Assembly (NCBI GenBank): GCA_034698045.1
Contig: JAQGAU010000422.1
Location: 1-28,377 of the forward strand
Reading direction: 5' to 3'
From: Paramacrobiotus richtersi
Lineage: Eukaryota > Tardigrada > Eutardigrada > Parachela > Macrobiotidae
Length of the DNA stretch: 28,377 nt
Each line of letters begins with the position of its first letter. The first letter of the stretch is position 1. The position numbers were made by a program, and so were the translations under genes. The notes under the pieces were generated by a model, which worked only from the letters and a program-made list of their open reading frames with translations, had not been told where the DNA came from and ran no database searches. Shown here one piece after another: positions 17,706 through 28,297 of this stretch.

Positions 17706-18836
17706 ATCGTCTAATGTCTCTTGTTTGTTACTTAGGAGCATCGTTCTCTTTGTTGTTGTTAATGGTTATGTGTGTACGCTGAATAAAGCTCTACCAGAAG
17801 CAATATGTTGCTACGGTCTCCATCGCCAGCATCAGCGGTCCAGCGGAGAGCGATTATTAGTACTTCAACGCCAGTTACATGTGTAATTAACTTACCAACC
17901 GTATCGATTGTTCTCGGGTTCTGCACTTTTCCATTCCTTGCGCATCACCGCACAAAAACACTCCACACTTGCCCAGCTGTACATTAGACACATCAACGGC
18001 TGTCAAAATCAAGAAGTCAGAAGTTACGTAATCATAATACCGATTCGAAAAAGCCGTGTTAATTTGTATGAACCGGCTTAAAACACCGCTGACTTGCAAG
18101 GCAGAACACCCACCAAGACGGATGGAGCAGATTGCTACATACATCGAAGCTGGTGTTCAATCTGTTTACTTTTCAGCAGCTTTTTGTATTCCAGGCGGCT
18201 GATGCAGTACCTCGAAATCAGGGTTGCTATGCGACTGTGCGTCCGGGAGATTCACATTCCCAACAAGATTAGAGAATTGAGGCATTTTCGATTAATTAAG
18301 CATTACATGGGTAGCAGCGCAGTCAGCTCTACAGCAAAACAAACAGGAAAACAACAGCAAGAGACTCATTAATTTGGACGTTCTGGAAACCTTTTTGGTT
18401 AGTTATCGTTGTTTCCTCGGGAAGCTCGCGAGACCGCTTTGGTACTCTCGTCAAGATTAATAACCTAATGTTTTGTCTTATCAAATATCGCTACGCTGTT
18501 GAAAATTGGAACAGCATATAAAGGGGGAGTGACCTTGACATGACAGCCGATACGTGCAGCAAATACTGCAATTTTACCACTTTCAGGCCGTGAGTCACGC
18601 ACATCACGAGATTAATAATATGTGCCTCAAATCTCAATTAGAGTTTCACTGGCTAAAAAACTGACCATTACCTGATACGGTAGACGGTTTCCGCTGCTTT
18701 TCAGTACACATCTACATAAATACGTTGATCGTGCAAGTATCCGCGCAATACGACTTACCTACTCGCTTCGCACTGCTACCTCTTCATGCTGTTTTGATAT
18801 GCTATCCAGTTTTATAAGTTAGAATAAACAGGGAAG
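17706..18836. other. Intergenic region with one weak SOCS-box-like frame
   Basis: AATAAA at 17782-17787 may serve the helicase fragment's former transcript. In 18094-18372 the reading YLEIRVAMRLCVRE then IPNKIRELRHFRLIKHYM resembles a SOCS box (L..R..vR..., I..L.lP..L..Yl), but the Pro is missing and nothing upstream supports a partner domain. No other feature is seen. Confidence 0.25.
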
Positions 18837-19151
18837 TTGATGGGTTTATCGGCGTTCATTGCGTGTTACCATATTACGTCAAACACGAACACCAGTTCAC
18901 TATATGATAAAATATTAATTTGTGGTAAGTACGTTATTTCGCGTGCAACGTATTTGCTAGAGCACAAGAATGAAGTGTTTCAATGCAAGTACTGTGTGAT
19001 ATCATCTGGTTACTCTACTGTACAATATTATCAGGCATCCTTTATCAGTTTAGCGCATCACCTTTGCAAGCGTTTGGTTTTTCTGATTCAAGCGAAGCAT
19101 TACCGTACTCTTCATGAATACTGCCAATGCCGCTCAAAACAGAAAACTTAA
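18837..19151 (+). CDS. Unrecognised frame sharing a repeat with 10601-10665
   Basis: Open frame of 104 residues from an alternative TTG/ATG at its start. It is rich in Tyr, Cys and His (YVISRATYLLEHKNEVFQCK, then YC), with a loose resemblance to Cys/His-binding modules of transposase-associated proteins, not enough to name. Its last 22 codons lie in the dispersed repeat that also occurs 8.5 kb upstream, so it may be a piece of a multicopy element rather than a host gene. Confidence 0.25.
   Translation: MMGLSAFIACYHITSNTNTSSLYDKILICGKYVISRATYLLEHKNEVFQCKYCVISSGYSTVQYYQASFISLAHHLCKRLVFLIQAKHYRTLHEYCQCRSKQKT
19083..19148 (+). repeat. Dispersed repeat, copy 2 (with 10601-10665)
   Basis: About 66 bp match 10601-10665, with a 24-bp exact block at 19125-19148. 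Direct orientation. Confidence 0.65.
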
Positions 19152-19329
19152 CCAAGTAAAGCGCGTCGAAATTAATAAGCCTTATAGTGAGACTTTCAAA
19201 ACAATATAAAAGGCTACAACGGAAATAATCATGTCCAAGAAAAGCTGGTACCAGCTACATTACTACTTTCACATACACTGCAATCACGTTATCTCCAAAC
19301 TCGCCCAGAACTAGTAAGAAAGGCACACA

Positions 19330-20830
19330 CTAGCCCAGTAGAAGGCGACTCTTCTCTCCAAAGACGATCGGGATCCATCGTCCGCCCGTCAGCACAACCA
19401 ACAAACGGACCAATCTCAATGCCGCCCTCCACTGGGTGTTTTCCTACTTACCTCAGATGTGACCAGCGTAAAGCGTCGTCAGCGATGGGGCGGTGGTACT
19501 GCAGCCGAAAACGGATGAACATAGTAATCCTGAACAATGTTTCCAAGATTCGACTCGAGTCCTCACCAGTGTGAACGACACGGCTGTCAGCACCACAGCC
19601 GTATATCGATCGCAGCAAACACGTCAATTTTCTAGGACGCGCAAATTGCAAACGCCCAGTGGAACGAGGATCTCGATCACATCAATCGACAGGCGTCTGA
19701 CCGGTGATGCGCGGTGTACAACAGTTTCTGTAATACGTACACGGCCTACTGTATATCACATTAATGCACACCCTATTGCTTTGAATATGGTAGTAGACCA
19801 GCAAAATTCGTGCCGGCACAGGTGACCAGACCGAAACGTCTTTAATTAACGTGTGGCCTACCAGACCGCATTCCAAGGTACTGCCAACGGTTCGAAGAAC
19901 GAGCGCCATTCGCAAAATGGGCCAGAAACACTTTCGGCCCCTGTCACAGCTGGAACACCCAAAGAAACCTCTACATAGTACTAACAGCCTCTGCTTCTTC
20001 CGAGTTTCTTTCCGATGGCCCAAAAATAGTGCAAGGAGTTTGGAAAAGCGTTTGGTGGACTGCAACGGGAAATCGGCGCTGCCACTTCCAAACTCAGTCC
20101 AAAGCGTACAGGAAATTAGCAATGACTGAGCAGAAAAAGAGAAAAGATCGGAAGAAAAGGTCACTCGTCCATAGATGGGAAGAGAAATGATTTGGACCTA
20201 CATGTATTGTCGTCCACAAAATCCGACGCATCCGGTAACCAATATTTTGGCAGCTTCAACAGCTGCAAACCGTCAGTTAGTCCGATACATATCCCGGAAT
20301 TTTGTTGAAAATCAACGCATTTCGTAGATCCGATAAACGATCGACGGCGCACACTTTTTTTCACCAAGGACGGAGTGGACGGAGTGTCCGGCGTAGACGA
20401 GATTTTATACCGGAACGGGATGATAGCACAGCACAGTGTGTTTACTTAGAGTTGCAGTGTACGACGAGACGGTCAACGAGGCTGACCAGCGGAAACGGAT
20501 CGCATCCGAATATGTCAAAACCGATTTCGAGATCGCATCACCGGAAGAGTCTCAGCAAACCCAGGCACAAGGGAGCGATTTGTTAAAATCGACTCTTTAA
20601 TTATCCCATAAGGAAGACGAAACTGTCCCAGGCAGGCAAAATTTGGCCGAAAAAAATAGCAACATCTGTGTGTCGGAAACTGATGCACCGAGCCCCATCA
20701 ACGGTCGTCTGCCGCAAACTATATGAGGGCAAAAATCGCAGCTATCGTAACTGCATACGCCACACCGGCGGTTGCACGGACGGAGGTAAACGTAGACATC
20801 CATGTCCGATATTTAGGTAGGACCGTTTCC
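19330..20830 (+). other. Patchwork of broken, disordered coding-like stretches
   Basis: Several plus-strand frames in succession read as polar, Ser/Thr/Gln/Asn/Asp-rich peptide: 19493-19825 (VNDTAVSTTAVYRSQQ), near 19890-19980 (NGPETLSAPVTAGTPKETS), near 20160-20308 (GHSSIDGKRNDLDLHVLSST) and near 20450-20590 (VNEADQRKRIASEYVKTDFE). They change frame repeatedly and no fold is visible. This could be a decayed gene for a largely disordered protein, or chance. The 160-residue minus-strand frame at 19682-20164 has no motif and was not called. Confidence 0.25.
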
Positions 20831-21173
20831 TTACTTTGACTAAACCGTTATATTGCAATTCATCCCAGGCCTACAATGCTATCTAGCCAATAACATGTGT
20901 AACTACAGCACGGTGAGTGAGCGAAACTGCACTTTCCGCCTTCCCTGTTCGACAACGGATTATGCACTGAATAACGTGTACATAAGTAAGTCCTTGAACA
21001 GTAAGTATTGCGGTCGCAAGATAATGTGAGTTGAATGAGAAAATTACAGAAATAACTAACCGCTTAGCAACAACGAACAATTTAAGCAAAGTTTTTCATC
21101 AACTTCGGTTTATTTCGATTGTTGGCTCGGTAGAAGAAGCGATTGCCATAACATAATTGTAAAATGCCTTGGA

Positions 21174-21505
21174 TTGTATCTAAGGAAGTATAGCGATACG
21201 CAGCAACACCTGGTAAAGGTGGTAGAGGTGGCCGTGGGTGGCCACAGCGAGATGGGATACGCAAGCGCCCACGCCCATCCGAGAATGCTTCCTGTGTATG
21301 GAAGTTGGATATCCTCTTCGGGATTGTCCACTACTGCTGCAGCAGCTTCAGCAGCATGTCTAGCCAGCCAGCAAGCCAACGGACTGCCAGCTAGTATTCC
21401 CCAAGTTCGAGGCCTGACCGGGTCGCTGTCGAACCTGTCCGTGATAGCGGAACCCAGTCAGATTGTTACCGATTCGGACGGACAAACTGCGCAAGTAAAT
21501 ATTTC
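21174..21505 (+). CDS. Possible exon with Ala/Ser-rich sequence
   Basis: The frame reads HAHPRMLPVYGSWISSSGLS, an Ala-rich run, then SLSNLSVIAEPSQIVTDSDG and QTAQ, where a GTAAAT donor-like site follows at about 21494-21499; beyond that the reading turns hydrophobic and stops. Such Ala/Ser/Gln-rich text is typical of transcription-factor linkers, but no DNA-binding domain is visible. Another frame over the start reads GKGGRGGRGWPQRDG, RGG-like, so the true frame is uncertain. Family not recognised. Confidence 0.3.
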
Positions 21506-21740
21506 ATTCGCACTTTATTGCTGTACTAAAGATGTGTGTTGTTGATGTACTAAGGATATTAACTGTTGTGTTTTTTATTGTTATTTGGTTGTACTTCTTT
21601 GACCAAAAAAATGGGGGACGTGCGATATTGTGATACTATTGTCTTACACTGCACTACGAAGAGTTCTGAATTGTAGTACTCAGAGTTTAGTTGGCTTATA
21701 AAGGCTAGGCGAACGGACGTATACGTCTATACATCACACA

Positions 21741-21891
21741 AAGAAGATGTGGAAGGCACAAACAGCCGTTCTCCATAACGGCAACAAGGAGGCCTGAGGG
21801 AAAATCCGAAAATGGACGCGCCCCAGCCAATGAAGCCAACGGAAGAGATGGTGTTGGATCCACCCGCTCCCGAGCCATCTGGAAGAGAAAT
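21741..21891 (+). repeat. Local direct duplication I, copy 1
   Basis: About 150 bp here match 22431-22581, an offset of 690 bp, at roughly 70 percent identity. The best part is 21824-21880 against 22514-22570, where both encode PQP.K..EEM..DPPAPE. Identity falls off sharply after the acidic repeat. Confidence 0.7.
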
Positions 21892-22177
21892 GAAAGATAT
21901 CACCCTCAACATCCTCCGAGGCACACAAGCAGACACCCTTGCACGTTTCAGAAAGCAAGTGACCAAAATGGACGACGGACTAATAAATCGTTTTCTCATA
22001 TTTGCGGGATATTCTCAACGCATAGAGGACGACACCAAAGTAAAGCGACAAGCGCTTGACGCTCCACACGATAATCATGTAAATTATTTAAGCAAAGTAG
22101 CAGAAGCACTAATATGCCTAATCCATACCACAATCGAAAACGGGTTTATAAATATTCTAAGGATGCAAGCAAAATAA
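21812..22177 (+). CDS. Hypothetical acidic/proline-rich protein in a duplicated unit
   Basis: A 121-residue frame from ATG 21812 starts with a Pro/Glu-rich segment (MDAPQPMKPTEEMVLDPPAP) and continues into a helical, charged region (ADTLARFRKQVTKMDDGLIN), then KVAEALICLIHTTIENGF. No family is recognised. The first 30 residues lie in a sequence duplicated at 22502-22590, where the frame is broken soon afterwards. The shared N-terminus and diverged remainder suggest a small tandem gene or transposon-derived family in decay. Confidence 0.35.
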   Translation: MDAPQPMKPTEEMVLDPPAPEPSGREMKDITLNILRGTQADTLARFRKQVTKMDDGLINRFLIFAGYSQRIEDDTKVKRQALDAPHDNHVNYLSKVAEALICLIHTTIENGFINILRMQAK

Positions 22178-22430
22178 TAAAGGATTTCATTCACAGTGCG
22201 GAATACCTCAATATGCATTACGGAAAAATGCGAAAATACCACCTTCATAAAACTGTAAAAATACCGCACCTGCTAGAATTAGTAAAATATTAGTTGGTCG
22301 ATTGGCTCCGCAGTCGCCGCCCAATGGACGAAATCCCAAAAGAGATAAAGTTTCAGAACACTGTTAGCGGCGACTGGTCTTTGATACGACGACCACGCTT
22401 TGCTTCGACTTCGTCGATAAAAAAAAATCG

Positions 22431-22581
22431 GGAAGATGGTGTGAAAAGTCACCAGTAGCCGTCCACCATAATAACGACGAGAAGTCCTGAGTGATAAACC
22501 GAAATTGGATTTACCCCAGCCAGCGAAGCGAGCGGAAGAGATGATGGTGGATCCACCCGCGCCGGAGTCAACCGAAAGAGA
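22431..22581 (+). repeat. Local direct duplication I, copy 2
   Basis: Second copy of 21741-21891. It encodes a similar acidic peptide (PQPAKRAEEMMVDPPAPE) and then diverges; the frame ends at a stop near 22635. Confidence 0.7.
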
Positions 22582-23109
22582 AAGTGCAGTGGAGACAGAT
22601 CCATCTCCGGCCGAAAGTGCCTGCCATGGGTGATTTGTAGATGTAGGCCAATGCGAAGATTACTTTGAGAAAAAGTATGAAAACGAGGCATTTCCTGACA
22701 GCGGTGCATAATTTCATTCGGTAACCCATTGGTGTTTTCGTTATTATTTTTTTATTCAATGATTTTTTTTATAAAATAAAATAAATAATAATCGTTAAGA
22801 AATAATCGCCGATTCGTTGCCTCAAGCTAATTTGACAACTGCCCTGATGGTAGTTTCTGATTCACCACACCGTTGGTTTTTGAAGTCTGCCTCGGACAGC
22901 TTGAAAAACGCTACACCTGCCACAGAAGCAATGGCTTTACTGAATTCGTATGCACAGTCCCCGGAGGTTAAAAGAGGCTCACTACCAGCAAGCTGTTTCT
23001 TTCATCGGGGTTATCAACAAAGGGTAAAGTCCGTCGAGTTACTATGTCCGCTCACTCAAAGTGCGGTAGCTATCCTGTAGCTCACATTTGGAGATAATCG
23101 GTTGTTATA
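22582..23109. other. Between duplications; one weak frame
   Basis: 22740-22800 is an AT-rich, T/A-run stretch. The frame 22817-23080 (LKNATPATEAMALLNSYAQS) is protein-like but starts at TTG and matches nothing I recognise. Confidence 0.25.
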
Positions 23110-23231
23110 GCATCAAGATTCGTATTTGTTCTCCTGGAACGGTATGCCGTGATACGAGTTGTGTGCGAAAGAAGTTTTTCTCAGTTGACAAGAAAAAACC
23201 CCAGAGATCGGCGGCATTTATCTGTACACAT
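23110..23231 (+). repeat. Local direct duplication II, copy 1
   Basis: About 120 bp match 23624-23742 (offset about 514 bp) at close to 80 percent identity. In one frame this copy is open throughout and reads IKIRICSPGTVCRDTSCVRK, then KKPQRSAAFIC, with regularly spaced Cys that might bind zinc. Confidence 0.7.
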
Positions 23232-23399
23232 TATAGTGCATACACTCCATTGACGTGAAGGATGAGATACCGAAAGCAGGAACGGCTCCACAACCGGAAG
23301 CCGTAGTAAGAGGTCATCAAAATGGCGCCATGAGCGCCAGATAAAAACTCCGGCATAAGACATCCTAGCGGACCGACCATGACCCTATTAAATTAAAAA

Positions 23400-23742
23400 A
23401 GATGCTAAAGAGATCGCGATCGAAACCGAACCATAGAAACCGGACTTGCCACCCATCGAAGAACTGCAATGGGACGACAATCCTTCAGATTACGAATACG
23501 AGGAAACGTATAGAGGACCAGGATAAGCAAATTGTTAGTTTGCTTGTTTTCAAGGTCATATGTTCGGTGGAGATATTTCGCTGGATTTATTTAGGAAGAC
23601 AATTGGTAAACAAAACTTTTATGGCATTAAGGTTCGTATTTGTTTTCCAAGCAACGGTATGCGATGATCCGAGTTGCGTGGGAAGCAGTTTCTAGGTGAC
23701 AGGAAGAAACCTCAGGGATCGGCCGCATTTATCTGTGCGCAT
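23400..23742 (+). pseudogene. Unrecognised broken gene including duplication II copy 2
   Basis: From about 23400 one frame reads KKDAKEIAIETEP, a stop, then KPDLPPIEELQWDDNPSDYE. After a short AT-rich gap ending in an acceptor-like TTTTCAAG at about 23553, it reads HMFGGDISLDLFRKTIGKQN and FYGIKVRICF, running into the second copy of duplication II at 23624-23742, where a stop and a frameshift break the Cys-rich part. The mixture of an acidic N-terminus, a helical FRKTIGKQN segment and a Cys-rich tail could be from a transposase-like gene, but I cannot name it. GATAAGC at 23523-23529 might be a mutated GTAAGC-type donor. Confidence 0.35.
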
Positions 23743-24148
23743 CAGTTACGTATTTATCGCTTACGTTTTTGCGTACTTACGCATTTATCAAGTATGTTAA
23801 CGAACCGTTGAACAAGACACAAGCGGTTCTACAAGTAATCTCATCCAGAACACCAACGCTGGACAGCAAAACGTGTCCGCCCAAGACCTATCGAAGCACA
23901 AGAAGGGGAAACCGAACCCCCGCAGGCACAAAGGAAACCTTGCAAACAGCGTTGATATGCTTTTCTTCATTGTACTGCTACATGTTACAAACCCTTGTAG
24001 CATTCCATTGAATTGCATATCGCTATACCTTTCATTGCATACGAACTCTGCTATACCGAAAAGCCGAACACCACCATTGTTGCATGTGTACTATTAGTAA
24101 TAATTCTATTAAAAAGTAGAGCACGAGTAGTTCAATACATAGCAGTAC
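23743..24148. other. Flank of the duplicated block
   Basis: A short polar stretch near 23880-23945 reads RPRPIEAQEGETEPPQAQRK in one frame; two other frames are also open. No gene is supported. Confidence 0.25.
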
Positions 24149-24178
24149 AATATGATATTAATATTATCATATCATATT
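24149..24178. repeat. AT-rich inverted repeat, 10-bp arms
   Basis: AATATGATAT at 24149-24158 and ATATCATATT at 24169-24178 are perfect arms around a 10-nt loop. Confidence 0.6.
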
Positions 24179-24439
24179 AAAAACCCTGTCGAACGAATCT
24201 TTTAGCATACAGTAAAACATGCCAACACACGTTTAAACTATGAGTCTACATAATAATAAGAGATAATAGGTAACAGATAATGCATCCAAATGATTCAGAC
24301 CCCGTAACAGCCTGACCGGCAACGGGCTACGTGCTTACGATTAACTTTTATTATTATCATTGTTAGCACCTAGATCTAATAACGTGCATACTATTGTTGT
24401 TGTCAGCACGTATATAACAGATCTGTCGAAATCGGAGAA

Positions 24440-25297
24440 AATGACAGTATTGTTTTTACCCCATCACCATCTGCACGCACTTTCAGGAAGAATGGACCAT
24501 GCTAGGGCTTTTTATCCAGACGTGCGCTGAGTTATTATCTATCGACCAGGAGCTCGCGAAAAGGACGATGGTCTTGATTACCCGTTTGGTTGTGTTAAGT
24601 CGGCCAAAACAGCATTACTGGACGCCTCACACTTAAGAGCGTTATTATTCTCGAGACCAGCTACACTTGACTCAACGAGCACCATCCTCTTAAATCCGGC
24701 TGATCCACAGGAGACCCATTATCTTGCTTCCAAAATTTCCACTATCCGGTCACATCCCGTGACATCCCGAATTCGTAATTTCGTATATAATCATTACTCG
24801 GGTGCGACTACCTCTACCGTCTGCAGTATCGCATCCTTGATGTGCAGTCAGTTCAACATGCTTCCCAATATATTGGTACTCTCGGCTGGTACAAACGACG
24901 TTCGCAACTTCTTCTCTAATCGAAATAACACGGCATTTATCTTTGGTACCGCGAACCATACAATTGGTCGATATTTATTCAAAATTATGTTAACATCCCT
25001 TCTTGTTTTTTTTTCGAAATACTCCTGGCCAAACAAAGGTCATCTGTCTGATCGGAATTTTTAATAACTATGAAGATCGCTTCACACTGCCTCAGTTAAG
25101 ACCTTAGCCGACAACATTAACTCAACAGTGTTATTCAAACCATCAACGCATACCTACCGACATTCTGTGATTTGCAAAATAATGATACCAGAATGTGTAA
25201 TTTTCGGCTGTATTTCTACGATGTTTCGCCCTTTCCATCTCAAGCTTCTTATGACGGTCTTCATTTAGCAGGCGGTTCTAATGCGACAAACAACTAA
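24440..25297 (+). pseudogene. SGNH-hydrolase/esterase-like fragment, probably retroelement-derived
   Basis: A frame open from about 24535 to 25064 reads SKISTIRSHPVTSRIRNFVY, NHYSGATTSTV (Ser at 24798-24800), and PNILVLSAGTNDV (Asn-Asp at 24894-24899). These correspond to blocks II and III of SGNH hydrolases. After frame changes near 25030 and 25115, the end reads YFYDVSPFPSQASYDGLHL (Asp 25253-25255, His 25262-25264), the block V catalytic DxxH, closing at TAA 25295-25297. Block I, normally GDS, is not seen; ILLNPADPQETHYLA lies where it should be, so the nucleophile Ser seems lost. Before it, DYPFGCVKSAKTALLDASHL is unrecognised. SGNH domains occur in some Ngaro elements and in CR1/L2 LINE ORF1, so a retroelement origin is likely. 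AATAAA lies at 25434-25439. Confidence 0.6.
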
Positions 25298-25433
25298 GAG
25301 TCGCCGTTACGGCTGTTTGCCAGCGGTCTCCGTAATTGTCTGAGAAATCTTTTGTAGCACCAAAGCCGTTAATGAGCAAGTTATTAAAATTTATGACACG
25401 CTTTCACGGGAGCCCAGTAATTTACAAAATGAC

Positions 25434-25439
25434 AATAAA
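25434..25439 (+). promoter_or_regulatory. Poly(A)-signal-like AATAAA after the SGNH fragment
   Basis: AATAAA 137 bp past the stop of the SGNH remnant, followed by A-rich sequence. It could mark the element's 3' end. Confidence 0.3.
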
Positions 25440-25995
25440 AAACCTCAGAAAAATTAGTTAGTTAGTCTAAACAAAATTAGTCTGAAAACATTAACCCTAA
25501 AACAAACCCTTAATTAAAACAAAATAATTTAATCACAACAAAAAACAATCTCGAAAAAAATTTATTATTACAACCGTTGTGTTTGAGAAGCAAAACCTGA
25601 ACACTCATGAAATCGCTCCTGTGTTCTGTTTCGGTAAACACGTAATTTCCTGTTGCAAGCTGAGTTTGTGGTGATGCTTTTCCGGTAAATTGCACATATA
25701 TCATCGTATGTACAATAATAAACACATAATAAAGCAATGATCGCTTAAAGAGTATACTATAATTCGAGAACTTTTAAACCTTTCAAATTTGTTATCACTT
25801 TTAGAAACACATTGTTTGCACAGTGCAGCTGTCAGAAGCAATACAGATACATAAAATTTTTTAATTTTTTTATGTTAAAACAACAATGAGATATTTGTTA
25901 AAAATTTCTTAAAATTTTCTCTAAAATTGTAAAATTTAAATCGATGGCGAAAGCTTTCTCCGCCTTCCGCATTCGATTCTCTGGGAAAACACTAA
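25440..25995. other. AT-rich intergenic stretch
   Basis: Strongly A/T-rich with TTAGTTAGTTAGTCT and CTAAAACAAACCCTTAATTA-type words near 25455-25520 and T/A runs near 25850-25940. No gene is seen. Confidence 0.4.
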
Positions 25996-26243
25996 CATGC
26001 CCGCCTTAAAATATTAAATACGCATGGCTCTACCGTTCTTCCCCAACGATGCCGTAGGCCGAGTTCGCCTTGTAGTAACCAAGCTACAGTGGCCGTCATC
26101 GAGTTTGAGAAAATCGAACAGTACTTGTTCGCCGGTGAATGGCAAACGCCAAACGTACCAGCTCTTTGCTGCAGATCAGATGGAATTAGTGTAGAAGAGG
26201 AACGATTCCCAATCAAAACTATCGGATATTTTCGGCTACACTG
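25996..26243 (+). CDS. Unrecognised coding-like exon candidate
   Basis: The frame is open for 82 codons without an ATG. It reads NQATVAVIEFEKIEQYLFAG then EWQTPNVPALCCRSDGISVE and EERFPIKTIGYF, ending at TGA 26241-26243. The alternation of hydrophobic and acidic residues looks like a folded domain, more so than the minus-strand frame over the same bases. No consensus acceptor is clear upstream, and the family is not recognised. Confidence 0.28.
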
Positions 26244-28297
26244 AATTAAGTCATAAAACTCAACTGTTCCATTTTGTCAGTGCCATGGCAGAGAAGCCTC
26301 TGTTTTGCCACAGCAGTCTCCCGTTTCACAGCTGTATAGTTTGTAGTCGCTGATCTCACTAGAACAATACCAGATCTCGTTTATTGTCAAGCAAAATTCC
26401 CACTAGGGCACATTTATGATGAAAAATATCAAGTTGCTTGTCTTTACCGCTGATGTCGGTTCAGGAACTTAAGAACACGGGGTACTGATGCAGGCATATA
26501 TGCGACCGTTTTCAGAAACGACACCATTAAGTGATGCAACTCTTGCTTTATCAGTATCCGCTAATCTCACAATTGTTTGCTGCCTCTATAAATTAAAAAA
26601 TGAAGCAGAACAATAGCACAATTTGCTTCTTGGTGGATACCGGCTTGGCTAGTATAAATTCCCCCACTTTCGCTTTCAATGCGGTAAGCTAGGCACAAAG
26701 TTCAGACTGAATAGATTGTGTCCTGGTTTACCGTTACTGAGATAAAAGGCACGCATCTAGAGCAAACATCCTAAACGGACAAAAGGGCTGCCTGCCCTGT
26801 GTCCACTTCCCGCTCTCCTCAATGCCCCGGTACAGTGGGCCACTATCGCCGGCCTGCACTGTTTGTTGACGTCTTCTCTGGTCGTCTAACTTTAGCCGGC
26901 GTTTGCCAACAATGCCATGATCCCATTTCAAAAATCATCAAAAAATAATAATCAAGCTGTGAAAATTCCAGAAAAACACTTATAATATACAGAATTCATT
27001 TTCGAACAATTTTGGGAGGCCGTTTGCCTAGATTTGTTTGTTGCATTGCTTGTATAGGCGTTCTAACGACTTCCTGTGTAAAAAAAGCTGGTTTGCACAC
27101 GGACTGCAAGTAATTTCTCAGAAAACGCTTCCCAAAATTATAGGTAATGTCGTTCAAGATATTCTACCGTTTTTGTCAGATTTTTTTTCGATAGATTTCT
27201 ATTTTTCGATCATTTTTGAAAGTTTTGTACTTTCAGCGCTCATCATCCCTTTACAGATTTTTGTTATTTTTAAACGATAACACTATTGTATAGCTCAATC
27301 ACGTACCAAACTAACTATAAGACAGCATACACAACAAACAGTGCGCGCACCGCGACGTACTGAGGTAAACAAGATCTGTGTAACTTTGTACCACCGGTCC
27401 TTAACCCGTAAACGACCGAGACTCGAGTGGCTATATTGTGTTGCAGGGTTGTTGGGAATGCCGATCAGGTTGGTGAAATTACAGGCTGCCGTGTTCCACG
27501 CAAAGGAAAGCGCCTGTACACAGTAATAAGATTTCGCACAAAAACGATCCACAGACCACATTTGCCAGTTTTCTATCGCACTGTCTTTTACTGCCTGCAG
27601 CGTCGTCAACTTGATCAAAGACAGATGCCATCCTCGAGTCATGGCCCAGCAAAGACAACAAAAGACCGCGATGCCCGAAACTGTTGCTTCGTTGGAGCAT
27701 TCGACTTACCTGAGAAACCTGAATCCGGAAACATTCGTTATAATTTTGTCCTTCTCAATAATCCTGGCGACCTGGCCTGAACGTTTATCATGAGATATCA
27801 AAACGTACTTGCAACTGAGACGGGCATACGAAAAAAACAGATACTCAGCTGAATCTCGGAAACACTTATCAGAACAAGACGATTAGTTTTAGATTGGGCA
27901 TAAGCCATTAAAAACCCATGGGACGTCGCGCACGTGGATGCTAACGCTAAGCATGGGATCGCAAATCAGCGTCGGATTGAAGACCATCCCTGGGGCATTT
28001 TAATGGGTTTCCTAGTTGCTTAGTGACTGTGTTTGGCGTGTTTTACCTGACGTTGAGACACCAATTACACCTGAAGTTGCACGTTTTAAAATACTTTTTT
28101 TCGAAAGTTGATAAAGACCGTAAAGTAAAGTAAGGTGGAGTAAGTAAAACGACCTATTGCTGACTACCTCAAATGTTGTATGTATGTTTGGTCGTCCACG
28201 TATCGGTAATCATCTCAAACGCAACACCAATGTGTTACTGTAATTGGGCATGCAAGGGGTATATGCGTTTAGGATGTGGGACATCGGACACGAACAC
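26244..28297. other. Intergenic region, no supported gene
   Basis: Frames at 27038-27280 (hydrophobic, T-rich DNA), 27427-27780 plus and 27295-27642 minus overlap each other, and none carries a motif. TTTAAAAAT-type AT-rich words occur near 27180-27280. AAAGTAAAGTAAG repeats occur near 28122. Nothing more is supported. Confidence 0.4.

Noticed and set aside
19682..20164. 160-residue minus-strand open frame
   Set aside because: No motif, no splice or start context, and the plus strand over it looks more protein-like.
26734..26931. Minus-strand frame with a Pol-like look (LYRGIEESGKWTQG)
   Set aside because: No catalytic or family motif could be identified in it or in the opposite strand.
28061..28247. 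CCAATTACA / TGTAATTGG inverted pair near the terminal hairpin
   Set aside because: Only 9 bp with 169 bp between; expected by chance at this scale.
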